Origin: Caenorhabditis remanei
Lineage: Eukaryota; Nematoda; Chromadorea; Rhabditida; Rhabditidae
Direction of reading: 5' to 3'
Length of the DNA stretch: 64,000 nt
Assembly (NCBI RefSeq): GCF_010183535.1
Contig: NC_071329.1
Location: 19,792,879-19,856,878, forward strand
In this document: positions 43,362 through 55,300 of the stretch, piece after piece
Layout of the letters: each line of letters starts with the position of its first letter
How positions within the stretch are numbered: position 1 is the stretch's first letter
Notes under the pieces: generated by a model
Databases searched by the model: none
Seen by the model: the letters and a program-made list of their open reading frames with translations, nothing else
Told to the model about the DNA's origin: nothing
Translations under genes and position numbers: made by a program

Positions 43362-45243
43362 ATGAACCAACACCAACCGTTGTCCTATCAAAGCTCAAAA
43401 TGTGTCATGCAATATTTGGAACCCAACTTGAGGTAAATGATTAACTATATGAAATTAGATAACCATGATAATGAGTATGTTAACTCTTCCAGATATGCTC
43501 TATCCGCTCGTGCTCCATCTCTCCGCAGCATACACCATGTCATCCCACTCAACATCCGCTATCTAAAATTGGATAATACGAGTTTCACCATCAACAATCT
43601 CACTCACTCATTTCACACTTTTATGGAGCCTGCAGACGGTGCAGAATTGCCAATTGACATGCGATTGGTCAATTTGGAAGGTGGGAGACCTTACGACATA
43701 GATCGATATGGGAATCGAGATTTAGTTCAAAATATGGCGGCTGATGATGTGAGGATAGAACGTGAGAATGGTGATGGTCACGATGCAATTCAGAACCATT
43801 TTGAACTGCTAGCTCAATTAGTAAACCTTGACCAGCAGGTTGATCTTCAATATCCTATTCTTAATGATGTCCTTCTTGGCGGTCATAGGAACCGGGCAGA
43901 ACCTATCAGAGTTATAGATCAAGCTGCCCCAGAAGAGATACCGTTCCCAGAGCTTGGGTCCTGTGAACCGATCTCCATCTCCACCTAGGCGCCCAAACCG
44001 ATGGCAACGACCCCAACCACCCGTTCGGTTTCGAGAACGTCCAAGGGGAGTGGGACGTCCAGCCCCTCAAAACTTTCAGAGAGCTCAGGTCGGCCATCTA
44101 CGTGCTCTGGAAGCTATCCGTCAAGCTCAATACAATCACCTCCTGGTTCGACAAGATGTTCAAGAAGCTCGTCGAGCACAACAACAAGTACAGCGAGTAG
44201 AGGAGATTGATGGTCTCCAACGACTTCCAGAAGAGAACCAGTTAAACCAGCTAGCTGACCAACAGGAACAACTAGAATTCTATAGAACTCTAGAACAGCA
44301 GCAACATCAAGAATACGAGAATATTCTAGAAAATCTCAGACGGGATCAACTTGGTTTAGCATTAGCTCCCGAAGCGCCCCTCCCCCGAAGTCCGGTCTTT
44401 CGTGCAGTACTCATTGGTTTCTATTGGAAAACTTTCCAGATTTGTAGCACCGTTTATAAGACACTACGTGAGGTTTCCAGAAGGGATCTCCATAAGAGAT
44501 GCCCTTCGACAACACCTTGGTAATATGTTGCTTGGAAAACGGATAACTTTGATTGGTTGTCTAGAAATCGATATAGCTTCTGGAGTTCTCAGAATTCCAG
44601 AAGGACTCAAGTTTCGAATTCAACAGATTTCCTTGAGACAAAACACGAATAAGGTGATGGATGCGATCCGACCAGTCATTCATGAATCTAGTCTCCCTCT
44701 CAAGGGATTACTGTGAAAATTCGGAATTTTCGTGATGCATTCTTTCAAAATAAAGTGCTCAGGGATACGGAAAGCCTTTTGATCAAGATGTCACCTGGTG
44801 TTAGACGCAACTGGGAAATGACTATAGTGAGCGTGCCAACAAAGAGAATTCATATGACTAGATGCAGTTTGCAATTGGCGGAGCTCGTTTTTGTAGTAAG
44901 AGATTGGCTTGATAAGTTGAAGGATATCGGAACACGAATTTCTATTCAAACCAGAAATGTTGAAATGTTATTGGAAGGAATGAGGAATCAACTTCAGGGA
45001 ATTTGTGGAGTACTGGACTCTAGAAGGTAATTGGTACATAGTAGACTCCATTTTAAATATTTCTTATCTCTCAGGTGTATCAAATTTCCGCAGTGTGTCA
45101 CAATTCCAATTGGAGCATACAGGGAGCTCAATATATACGGATACAAGTCTCCTAGTCATCGGGAAGAACTAAATAAGATTCTAGGAGAACCTTGGATGAT
45201 AGTCATGGAGATGATGGAGAGAGGATCAGCGGTACCGGTGTAG
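43362..45243 (+). pseudogene. F-box-type pseudogene with three frame changes
   Basis: Exon 1 (43362-43432, 71 bases) encodes an F-box start (MNQHQPLSYQSSKCVMQYLE, PNLR) and joins 43493 in phase (YALSARAPSLRSIHHVIPL), exactly as in the relative at 12267. The reading frame then changes near 43945-43985, near 44400-44450 and near 44700-44715. Protein similarity to the family nevertheless continues to the C-terminus (splice 45028/45075, then CIKFPQCVTIPIGAYRELNI, stop at about 45243). The middle has a Gln/Arg-rich coiled coil. No intron of credible size repairs the shifts. Either it is a young pseudogene or the assembly has indel errors; one shift lies by a CCCTCCCCC tract. Confidence 0.65.
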
Positions 45244-45400
45244 TTGTGAATATTTCCTTATTTGTCTTTCCTACAAAAGAATGAAGCGAGTAATACTGTA
45301 AAGTTTCAAATTTACAAAGAATTTACAATAAATTTACAAGACAATCGAGAGGAATAGAAAAAATCGAGATTCTACATGTATAATGGATGATATTTTCAAG

Positions 45401-47922
45401 TTATAGCTTTCCCTCAGTGAATTTGCGAAGAAGACTTTCCAACTTCATCGCTCCCGGCATATCTCCGGAAATTTTCAACTTCTTTGTCATCAATGCAGTC
45501 GTTGGCCGCAATTTTCCATTGAAAAGAGGCGCAAAGTGTTCGGGTGCAAGTGTGAACTTCACGTCGGCTTTGTTGGAGGACTTCGCGTCGATGAGCTCTC
45601 CTTCTCCGTTTTTGAGATCCAGTGTGATGAATCGCTCTGTTTTTGTGACGGGATCTGAAATTCAGATTCTGAATCAGATTTGTTGGAAACGGGCGGAAGA
45701 AATCTAGTAGTGTGTCAGTTTGTCTGAATTTTCGAATCGGGGCAGTACAAAAAACTATTCTTGCAAACCGGGCTGACTCGCTCAAAACGCAACTTTAGGG
45801 GGTGAAAAATATAACAAAATGTAGATCTCTATGTCTGTAACCTAATACAGATCGGAAAGCGATTTGTTTCTTATTCTGTCACTTAAAAATTGTCATTTTC
45901 TGGTCAAAAGTACACTTTTATGCCAAAGGTTATGTTCTGACATCAAAAATGCTGGTGTGTTGAAAGTTCTAGTGTTTTGAGCCAGAAAATCCATTTTTAA
46001 GTGAAAATCCTGAATTTCCGTGTAAAAAACTCATTTCTGGGCTAAAATCCGCTTTTTAGACATTAAAATGTATTTTTTTTTTCACAAAAAACATAATTTC
46101 TAAGCTAATAGTTGATTAATTCCAAAAATACTTATGATAATGCCCATTTTCCACTCAAATACCCCAATTTTCCTCTCAGAAAAACACGTTCAGAAAAGTC
46201 CAGAATTTCTAATTTCGAAATGACTCGTTGTTTTACAACGGAAGTCCTAGAAGTGTCCTGTTTCAAGCGATTCGAAAGTATTAGGCGCCAAAACAGTGGT
46301 GGGCGCGAGTGAAGCTGAGCTTCACTCCAAAGTCCACGGGGGGAGGAGAAATGTCTGCGTCTCTCGCTGTCGGCAATGGTGGGGCGCGCTCTCTCGCGCT
46401 CTCTTCCCCCCGCGCTGTGGCCGCTGCCGCCACGGGGAGAGTCACTTATTTCACTCCGCGCCCACCACTGCGCCAAAATCTTGATTTGTTTGAAAAAAGA
46501 CACTTCGAGGACTCCCCTTGTTAGACTCTTAGACTCAGAGCTCCCATTTTACCTTTCAAAATGAACTCATAAACGAATCCAGTCTTCTTCACAATATCTC
46601 CATTTAAAAGTCGTTTAGCGGACACAAAGATCTGCTTGATCTCCTCCTCGATGACTCCAGCCTCATGAGCAACCTTTTTCTTCTTCCCAATTCCGGCTCC
46701 TAGACCAAATTTGTGGTCGTATGTTCCAGATGGAATGAAGAAGTCAGGCATCAATGGCGCATCTGGGATACAGGCGTATCTGGAAGAAAACTATGAATTT
46801 TGAAGATTCAAAAGGCTTACCAACCTATCGAAGTCAGTGATACCTTCCGCCTTCAACACATCCTCATCGATCAAGAAGTTTCCAGTAAAATCTTTAGAAT
46901 TTTTCGACAAAACTGCATAGGCTGCATCGGCCATGATAGCTGGTTTCCGACTTCCCGCCTCGCCTCCTTTCTCCGAAAGCATCTCCATTGCGGATGTCCA
47001 AATAGCGGTAAGTGGCCAGAGAGCGTTCACAGCGATTCCTGGAATTCGGGTATGTTTTATGTCTTTTTTAGGCGATTTTCTAGTTTTTCCCCTGTTTATA
47101 TCATGTTTGCAAAAAATATGCAGTAAAAGCTAAAAATTCTAAAAATTTTGATACGTTTTGTCACCGTCGCCGTTGGTTTTGCAGAAATTTCTTTCGATTC
47201 TGCACAAATTTACGAAAAAAGTTCCGAACAGTGTCGGAAATTTCGGAACCAAAGTTTTCCCAAAAATATCTAGGAAATGGGAAATTTCTTATGGGAAAAT
47301 GTTCCGAAAAGTGTCGGAAATTTTGGAATTTCCGATTTCTGTTTGAAGTTTAAGAAGTTAACGCCCATACCATGTGGTCTGAACTCTTCATGATGTCCCA
47401 ACACACACATTGACATTCCATATTTCGCCATAGTGTACGCCACATGGTTAGCGAACCAGCGTGTTTCCATGAGAAGCGGCGGTGAGATATTCAACACATG
47501 TGGATTCTTTCCAGACTTCAGATAAGGAAGACACGTCTTCGTCATCAGATATGTGCCACGTGTATTGATTGAATGCATCAAATCGTATCGTTTCATTTCG
47601 GTGGATTCTGTATCGGTGAGTGAGATGGCAGAGGCGTTGTTGATGAGAATATCGATTCCGCCGAATTTCTTCACAGCTGCATCGACGGACGCCTTGACTG
47701 AAACCTCATCACGAACATCGACAATACATGGGAGAGCCTTTCCACCGGCCTTCTCAATCTCTTCGGCTGCTGAATAGATTGTTCCTGGAAGTTTTGGATG
47801 GGCGGTCGCTGTCTTCGCCGCTACAACAATATTTGCTCCGTCTTTCGCTAGTTTCAATGCGATTTCCTTTCCGATTCCACGAGAGGCGCCCGTGATTAAG
47901 ACGGTTTTTTCCGACGAATTTT
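45401..47922 (-). CDS. dhs-6: Hydroxysteroid dehydrogenase-like protein 2 (SDR + SCP2)
   Basis: HSDL2 joins a short-chain dehydrogenase to an SCP2 lipid-binding domain and is usually peroxisomal or mitochondrial. Exons seen are 47371-47922, 46825-47038, 46553-46779 and 45401-45654. The phase requires one further upstream exon, which I could not place. Motifs are TGASRGIG (cofactor), INNAS, and YTMAK with the upstream NISPP serine (catalytic set). RYACIPDAPLMPDFFIPSGT follows, and the SCP2 part is the last 110 residues or so, including DVKFTLAPEHFAPLFNGKLR and ending TEGKL. The C-terminus EGKL is not a clear SKL-type signal. A hAT-like MITE lies in the last intron. The C. elegans name is by pattern. 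Confidence 0.85.
46294..46470. mobile_element. 177-bp hAT-like MITE in HSDL2 intron
   Basis: The ends CAGTGGTGGGCGCGAGTGAA and TTCACTCCGCGCCCACCACTG-type right terminus are inverted and flanked by the 8-base duplication CGCCAAAA on both sides. It has inserted between two inverted segments (around AGTGTCCTGTTTCAA and TTGAAAAAAGACACTT) of an older foldback. Confidence 0.85.
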
Positions 47923-48151
47923 CTGGAAAAACAAAACTTTGCGATTCTAATTCCGAAAAATCAAAAGTTTTTCGTAAAAATGTGCAAAATCTACATACTA
48001 TTCATGTCAAAGCCGGGCCCGGCCCGGTTATTTTGGCGCCAAAGTTAAAATTTCACACTTTTTCGATTTTTTTGAAAAGTTTTGAAGTTTTTCGCGAAAA
48101 AGTCAACATTTCGACAATCATTCAGAATTAGAAGAAATTCTGAAAAATCGG

Positions 48152-48194
48152 GAGGTGCTCGTGATTAAGACGGTTTTTCCAACGAATTTTCTGG
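48152..48194. pseudogene. Fragment copy of HSDL2 exon edge
   Basis: The bases GTGATTAAGACGGTTTTT and CGAATTTTCTGG repeat the exon boundary at 47890-47925, including the acceptor site, with two or three changes. Only about 43 bases are copied. The surrounding 47.93-48.54 kb stretch is repeat-rich (CCGGCCCGG words). Confidence 0.6.
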
Positions 48195-49192
48195 AATTTC
48201 GAACTTTTTACATCAAAAATCGCATTTACGCTTAAAAGTCTGAGTCTGGAAATAAAGTTGACTGGCGCGCCTCCCGCGCGTTTTTTGGGTGAAAATTGTC
48301 CGAAAATCGGCTGAATCCTTCAAAATTGATGACTGGCTCTGCTTGGGCGCGTTTTTGAGTAGAATCTGGATTGTCTGGGGCACCTCAAGCGCGATTTGAA
48401 CTCGAGAAAAAACATTTGAGCGTTTTAGGATGAAAAATGACCCAAGATAGGCCGAAAAACCTCAAATATTGAATTTCTAGAGGCCTGGCGCACCGCAGAC
48501 GCATTTTTAACCAATTTTTCAAAGTCAAAGACACCGGAGCAAAAATGTCGAAAATTTTCAGTAAAAACGTGGAAAACCTGTTAGAAGCGCGGTGCGAAAA
48601 AATTGTTTTCGATTTAATGGCTCTTTCTTACCCAGTATTGAACATGATTTCAGTAGATCTTCGAGCAGGTTCTGAAAAATGGGAGATTCAACAAATTAAT
48701 ACGAGAAAATGGGAATTAGATCAATAGCTTCTAAAGCAGAACACTTTGTTGTTGTCCATTATATTTCTCCCGGAATCGAGAAGATAAGAGACGCAGATTT
48801 CTAAAGACATGTTATCGTCACAAAGAGAGTACGTCTAAGACTACATTCTAGGTGTTATTGAGTGGAGAAAGTAGGTGAAGGTACAAGTGACTACAAGGAA
48901 GATCTTTTGATGCAAAAATATGAAATATGAACAGGAGCATGTCAACCATGTCCTATCGTGACAGTACGACGAGATAAAAAAAATCGAGTTTACCTTACTT
49001 ATTATGTGTAATTGGAACAGAAACCATGGAAAAGAGGAAATAAATCAAAGACAAAAGAACACAAGGGTACAGTAAAAATCGAAAGAAAATATAAATAGAG
49101 GGGACCGAGAGACTTTAAACGTTCAACAAAAGAAGGAAGCAAAAAGAATGAAGAAAGGAAAAGTTAACAAACAAGTGGATAGTTAATTTAAA
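48195..49192. other. Intergenic stretch between HSDL2 and eIF3L
   Basis: Repeat-like low-complexity sequence to about 48.74 kb, then AG-rich sequence to 49.19 kb. The missing first exon of HSDL2 may lie here. No other gene was seen. Confidence 0.4.
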
Positions 49193-51310
49193 TTAAGGCT
49201 TCTGTCCAGCCGTATCGAGTCGCTTGAGCACATCCTGCACCTCATGCAACTTCTGAATATGCCTGAGGAAGTGCTCTCCAACGTGACGAGCGACTTTCGT
49301 GTCAGCAATGTTGATCATATCACGATCCACGTAGAAATCGATATCAGTCTGTGGCTCGTCCTCGTCTACAGTCGATGGTCCTGGTTCTTTACCGAGTTCG
49401 TTGACAATCATCTGGAAACATTTTGGATTAAAAGAAAATTCAGTAGATCTTTGAACTCGACATACTTGTAAACCGGGCCGAAATGGGGCGGCGCGTAACT
49501 CGCTCCAAACTCAATATTATGAGCTGAAAAATATAAAAAATGTAGACCTCGGCGAGTTCTATGTCCTTTACCTAAAAAGGGAAAAAACGTGAAAATGGCC
49601 AAAAAAGCCATTCTAGCCCGGCCCGTAGTAGGTCATGGACATAGAACTCGCCAAGATCTACATTTTGGAATATTTCTCATTTCATAATATTTTCTCATTT
49701 TTTTGAAGCGAGTTACGCGCCGGCCCATTCCGGCCAGGTTTACAAGTATGGAACTCTAGGTAACTCCTCCTCACTTTATAAGTCAGCAACTTTCCGAGGA
49801 ACGATTCATAGTGCTCATCGTCGACATCCATGAACGAGGCGAGCTTCTTCGTTGGGAGCGTCGTATAGAGTTTCAGATAACCACGGAGAACTGGTAGAGC
49901 CATCTGCGACTCGATGCCCTCCAAGAATGATTGAGTTTGACGTAGAAGTGGTTCTTTGGATTGATTGACTCCCTCGTAGACGACAGTAGTTGGTGAGAGG
50001 AACTTGGGGCATCCGGTAGAGAAGGCGTTGCGGAATTCATCAATGTTTCCGTTCGCCATGTGCATCATACGTTCTCCGCATCTCTCGGCAAGCTGCGAAG
50101 ATATGCTCTCATCGATTCTTTGTGGCTGGACTGCCAGACAGATAGCCAAGAGATAGAAGAGCTGATCCCAGGTCTTTCCGATCACATCGTATTGGAAGTT
50201 CTTCTTTGATGGCTGTTGACTTTGCACAGTCTTGGTGCGTTGAATGTAGAGAAGACAGTTGACGAACATCTTCGTCGCCTCTCCATAATTTCTCATCATC
50301 AAATGAGAGAAACCGACGAAATAGTGAAGAGTGACGAGACAGGTTGGGACGGTGTTGTAGATTCCCTTTGGGTCGATATCCACATACTGGACAGTCTTCA
50401 AAGCTTGATGATAGTCTCCAAGGAGGACATGAGTGCGAAGAAGACCGATCAATGCGAAATAACCGAGCTTGAAGTAGAGATCCGATTGTCCGAACTCGTC
50501 AGCTACAGAGTCAGGATTGCGCTTCTCCTGGAATAATAAGTATTAGGTTGTATAATGAAAAAAGACTTCACAAACCTTGAGTGCCTTCAACTGCTCAATA
50601 ATTTGAGACTTTGAGAGAAGCGAGTAGAGGATATTGAGCACTGGATAGATGTTCCATGCATTCTGATTCTCCTCAATGTTGATCAAATCCTCAACCTCGT
50701 CGGCATTTCTCTTGCCTGGATTGGCTTTGTAGAGACAGAATGCTTGGAATTGATAAACGAACTCGTCGATTATGTCCCAAAGCCAGACGTTTGGAAGCGA
50801 GAGTGGAATAGGATCCTTGCTGGAGAGAAGCTCAGAGAAGAGCTCTTGATAGTTCATGAACGATTCGTAGCGATGAACAAGGAGTGGTCCACGAGCGTTT
50901 CTTGCGTACAATTGGCGATAGTAGAGCTCTTTGTACAATATAATGAAGAGCTTGTTGCCTGGGCCGATAATTCGTTCGACGACGTTCTCATCGGGCCACA
51001 TACGATCGCGGAAGAATCTGGAATAAATATTTTAAATAGGCACCAGAGAATATAAATCTACCGCTCGGTGAGATCCGGAAAAGCTTGATCGTAGAGAGTG
51101 AGAATCTCAGGTACATTTTGCTCATCGATCATTCGAGAGAAGTAGACGAGATAGTCGGCGACCTCATTTGGCACACCGTCTTCTTCCGCTGAAATAGTAA
51201 GGCCATCAATCAATTTTCAACGAATTCTATAACTTACAAGAGAAAGTGTTCGCACGGCGACGCTCCGTGTTGTCCTCGTTGCTCAAGTCAAACTCCACAC
51301 GACGGGACAT
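49193..51310 (-). CDS. eif-3.L: Eukaryotic initiation factor 3 subunit L
   Basis: eIF3L is a PCI-type subunit of eIF3, which binds the 40S ribosome and recruits mRNA. Exons are 51238-51310, 51062-51188, 50576-51017, 49775-50527 and 49193-49411, closing at 537 residues, close to the human length. Strong family segments are DRMWPDENVVERIIGPGNKL, FIILYKELYYRQLYAR, SLPNVWLWDIIDEFVYQFQA and FALIGLLRTHVLLGDYHQAL. The PCI region follows, and the C-terminal exon reads TDIDFYVDRDMINIADTKVA. Its last intron holds a palindromic repeat. It is divergent from NPL4 with 670 bases between starts. The name follows C. elegans usage. Confidence 0.93.
49455..49752. mobile_element. Palindromic repeat in eIF3L last intron
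   Basis: Ends GACATACTTGTAAACCGGGC and CCGGCCAGGTTTACAAGTAT are inverted, and the inner GCGCGTAACTCGCTCC is paired with GAAGCGAGTTACGCGC. The family is also present in the long intron at 37.44-38.26 kb and, as a fragment, at about 45758-45850. Confidence 0.65.
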
Positions 51311-51980
51311 GGCTGAAACCGCAATTTTTGAATAGATTTAACGAGAAATTCAGAAAAAAAGGGTAAAATTCAATAAACTTTCGGTAAACGCATATACACG
51401 TCTCATGAGAACGAAAAGCAATTACTAACAAAAATGGTCGCGCTGCACCCTTTTTTGTCAATGAAAAGACAATTTTCCTATGAATACGAGCTCCTTTTTT
51501 CAATTTTATCGTTTAAAAGGAGAAAAATGCGAGAAAACTCATAAACATCTATTAAAAACCATTGATTTGATAAAATATTCCTCGAAATTCAGTGAAAAAA
51601 TAAAACGCAAGGTGCGGCGCGCGGTTTTTGCAACATTGCCGCACGGTTTTCTGCTGTACCTGTTTCGACGTTTTAGACGGTTTTTGGATTTTTTCTATTG
51701 ATTTTCGAGATATTTTTCAAAAAATCTGTTTAAAAAGAGTACAATATTTATGGACCTTATTTGCAAAAACTATCGATTCTTCGTTGTTTTCTTTCTCTTT
51801 TCGCTTTGTTCCCCTGGTCCGCAATTGCGCGTATAATAAAATGTCTTTGCGGAAAATGATGATTTTTCAAGATATTCCAATGAAATTTGCTCTAGAAACA
51901 CATTTTTTGAAGGTTTTACCTCATTATTATTGATTTTTGTCTTCCCGGAAACCTTATGTATCAAATTTCAACAATTCCAG
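51311..51980. promoter_or_regulatory. Divergent promoter region of eIF3L and NPL4
   Basis: Two widely expressed genes share 670 bases of upstream sequence. An acceptor ACAATTCCAG ends at 51980, directly abutting the NPL4 start codon, consistent with SL1 trans-splicing. No named factor site was recognised. Confidence 0.5.
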
Positions 51981-54451
51981 ATGGAAGTACCTCAATCAGA
52001 GCGCGTCGATGAGGTCGATCTGTTCCTCAGCCAGCAAGATGGGCAAATTCAACGTCCAAAAGGGCCAAGTTGTAGGCATCCGGCTCGTCAAAAGTGTACA
52101 AACTGTTTGCCGTTAGATGTAAGCCTCTAAATTTCCACGAAACTCAACAAATTTTCTCGAAATTTCCAATTTTTCCAGCCATTCGACGAGGAATACCTGA
52201 AAGACAAGGATATCAAGCATATGAGTTTCCATGCTCATGTCCGAAAGCTTCTCGGATCCCACGGGAAGGGTACAACGCTGAAGAAGCCACTGGAGAATCT
52301 TCGATGCTCTTTGAAGCCGAACTGTGACGCTCACAAGCCGTTCCCGAAAGGAATTTGCACGAAATGCAAACCACAAGTGGTCACTTTAAATCGTCAAAAG
52401 TTCCGTCATGTTGATAATATTCAAATCGAAAATCAGGAACTTGTCAACCAATTTTTAGATTATTGGCGTTTATCGGGACACCAGAGAGTTGGTTACTTGA
52501 TCGGACAGTACCAAACACATCTTGAAGTGCCACTTGGTATCAAGGTGCTTGTTTCCGACAGAAATCAAAATTTCAGAATTTTTACTTTAGGCTACCGTCG
52601 CTGCGATTTACGAGCCCCCACAACACTGCCGTGAGGATGGAATCGAATTTTTGGAGGATAAAAATGCAAAAATTGTTGATAAACTGCTTGAAATGCTCGG
52701 ATTACAACGTGTTGGATGGATTTTTACGGATTGTTGGACAGCGGCGAGAGCAGAGGGAACTGTTCATTATACAAGACACAAGGTTTATACAAGACACAAT
52801 TTGATATGATTGAAAAGCTGAAGACGTAGGGATTCTGAATCTGTTTTCAGATTTTGAAAAATGTGAAATTTGATCGAGTTGCAACGATTTTCGCCCAAAA
52901 AAATCAACTTTTGACTTTAAACCGCTGTAAATCGATAAATTTTCTTATTTTTCAAAACCTGAAAACAGATTCAGAATCCTCACGTCTTCAACTTTCCAGT
53001 CATATAAAATTTAGGACATCTGGATATTATGAACACACAGGCAGACACTATTCAGGCGGGAGAGCTTAGGCTGAGCTACAGTAACCCATAGGATCATGGA
53101 TCTAGATGACTAAGATCCAGCTGGATTACTGTACTTAATCTGAAGAATGCAGGATCCTCTAATTGGGTTACTGTACTTTTGAGAACACAGTAACGTGGAA
53201 ATTTTATTATTTTGCCTAAAAAATCAGTGACATGTTTAAAAGAGCATATTTTAACGTATACAAAGAATATTTTCTGTAATTTTTCTTTAAACAATCACAT
53301 ACTTCTTGCTAACATCTACAAAGATAATATTTCAGGATTCGTTCTTCCTGTCGGCAGAGGAATGTATTACTGCAGGAATGCTCCAAAACGCCCACCCGAA
53401 TATCACCGACTACTCGATGGATCGCCACTACGGATCGAAATTCGTCACTGTCGTTGCGTCAGGTGACGAATCGATGCATGTGAACTTCCATGGTTATCAA
53501 GTATCGAATCAGTGCGCCGCGATGGTTGAAGCAGATATTCTTTGCCCTACTCTCTATACACCCGAGTTGGCATATATCCGTGAAACGCCACTTTCTGAAA
53601 CACATTATATCACCGATGTTCAATACTCTGAGAAAAATGAGTATGGAGCCGAGGTTCTGAAGAATGGACGTCCGCTTCCTGTTGAATATCTTCTGGTTGA
53701 TGTGCCAGCTGGAATGCCCAAAGAGCCACATTACACATTCCACGCGCCAGGAGCTAATACAACTCGAAAATTCCATGTTGAGAATCGTCAGGCGATCGGA
53801 CAGATTCAAGGAGGAGCAAATCTCACTCAGTATTCTGGAGAGTTCTCGACGAATCAATTCTTGGAATTGGCAACGAATTTCCATTTCCTTCTCTACCTGA
53901 TGACCAATGAAATGCAACAAATTTCGGATGAATGGGTGAAGCGGTTGTGTGAGGCGGTGAAGTCTCAAGATCGAGGAGCCGCTATGGATTGGGCACAAGA
54001 GTGCGAGGACTGGCATCAGTTGATGGCTATGGCACATGCGAATGATGGTGGAGGACATGACGGTAAGGAAATGAGTGTATTCTGTCTGTTGTCCTCCAGC
54101 CTCTCAATTAGGACATCTACCCAAGACCGTATAAACTTTTTGCGTAAAAAATCTCGAAAATTAGCTATTTTTGAAGTTTTTCGGTTCAAAAAACGGGTTT
54201 GGAGCACATTTTCAAGCTGAAAACGCGGAAATTTCAGAAATTACGATTTTAAGCCACTCCCACTGGCCATATACGTTTCATTAATCTGAGCCCTAGTTCC
54301 AGATATCCCAGTCATCCCAGGAGCCGAACCTTACGAAGGATCCGGTGGAGGTGGAAATGGTGGTGCCACCTGGAACTGCAGTCATTGCACATTCCAAAAC
54401 GAGGCGTCTTCAAGAGACTGCTCTATGTGCGGACTGCCGGCTTCTGATTAA
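51981..54451 (+). CDS. npl-4: NPL4, cofactor of CDC-48/p97 with UFD1
   Basis: NPL4 pairs with UFD1 and guides ubiquitylated substrates to the p97 unfoldase. Exons are 51981-52118, 52179-52544, 52591-52782, 53336-54062 and 54303-54451, closing at 523 residues. An N-terminal zinc finger pair is visible ([27 protein letters not shown]). The MPN-like NPL4 core follows ([60 protein letters not shown]). The C-terminal NZF-type ubiquitin-binding finger is [20 protein letters not shown]. The long N-terminal ubiquitin-like domain of vertebrate NPL4 is absent from this model. C. elegans has two copies (npl-4.1, npl-4.2) and I cannot assign this one. Confidence 0.92.
52805..53010. mobile_element. Foldback element in NPL4 intron 3
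   Basis: Arms GATTCTGAATCTGTTTTCAG and CTGAAAACAGATTCAGAATC are inverted with flanking GAAAAGCTGAAGACGT and CACGTCTTCAACTTTCCA. The loop is about 80 bases. It is followed at 53.04-53.19 kb by GGGTTACTGTA repeats in both orientations. Confidence 0.65.
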
Positions 54452-55300
54452 ATTGTTCGTACATTTCTTTTTTGTTGAAAATATTAATTTTATTGAATGT
54501 AAATTCTCTTTTGTAAATTCTTCGTGTGTGTCCTACTACTTGCTTTCTCTTTTTCTATTCTCTATTTCATCCATTCAACTGGTCATTGTTTTGTTTCAGA
54601 ATCCATCAAAAAACTTCAAAAACTCACTTTTCAGTAAGAAAGGTACATTTCTACCCGTTTCACTGTATTCCCCTTTCGCTGGATTCTCTGACTCTCCCTC
54701 CCCGCGCCTTCAACGTTTTCTATAAATTCCCTTTTCTCAATGATAACCTGATATGAGATGATCATCATCATAATCACTGAAACTGTGTGAAAACACGAGT
54801 TTTATTACTACTGTGTGTTGCAAGTGAGACTGCGGCATGTTGTAACGGAGTATGGGCGGAGTCTATGGGTGTTCTCGAAGACATCGCAAGGTCACAACCT
54901 CTCTCTCGGCGAAGGGGAAGATGAAACAGCTTCTTGTCTCGATGAACGGGTTTCTCCTCTGAATCTGTCTTTTTTTTCGAAGAGGAGGAAAAATACATTA
55001 ATGAAAAAGAGGAACTGTAACTGTGTTTTCTAGTGTTCTTACTTTTTGTCGTTTCATTATTATTATTATACACGTATCTAGTTTTTTTTGTAGTAGTTGC
55101 GTTTGTCTCTCTTACTTTGTTCTACTCGCAAAGTCTAGAACTGTTGTGACGAACTTGACATGGATCACACAGTCTTTGGGTCCCACCACAAAAACTACAG
55201 TGCTCCTGGAGTGGAGTACTGTAGTTTTCGTGGTGGGAGCAAGACTCTTAGGGCTAGAGTTTAGATGACATCGTTGGTGATTGGCGATTTTAGTGAAGGT
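54452..55300. other. NPL4 3' flank with hairpin
   Basis: Probable 3' untranslated and intergenic sequence, pyrimidine-rich. At about 55170-55237 the arms CCCACCACAAAAACTACAGT and ACTGTAGTTTTCGTGGTGGG form a tight hairpin with a short loop and only one or two mismatches. It is probably a MITE remnant. No gene was seen. Confidence 0.5.

Noticed and set aside
43940..43991. A 31-base intron repairing the first frame change of the F-box pseudogene
   Set aside because: The GTCCTG donor is poor and the length is below any credible nematode intron.
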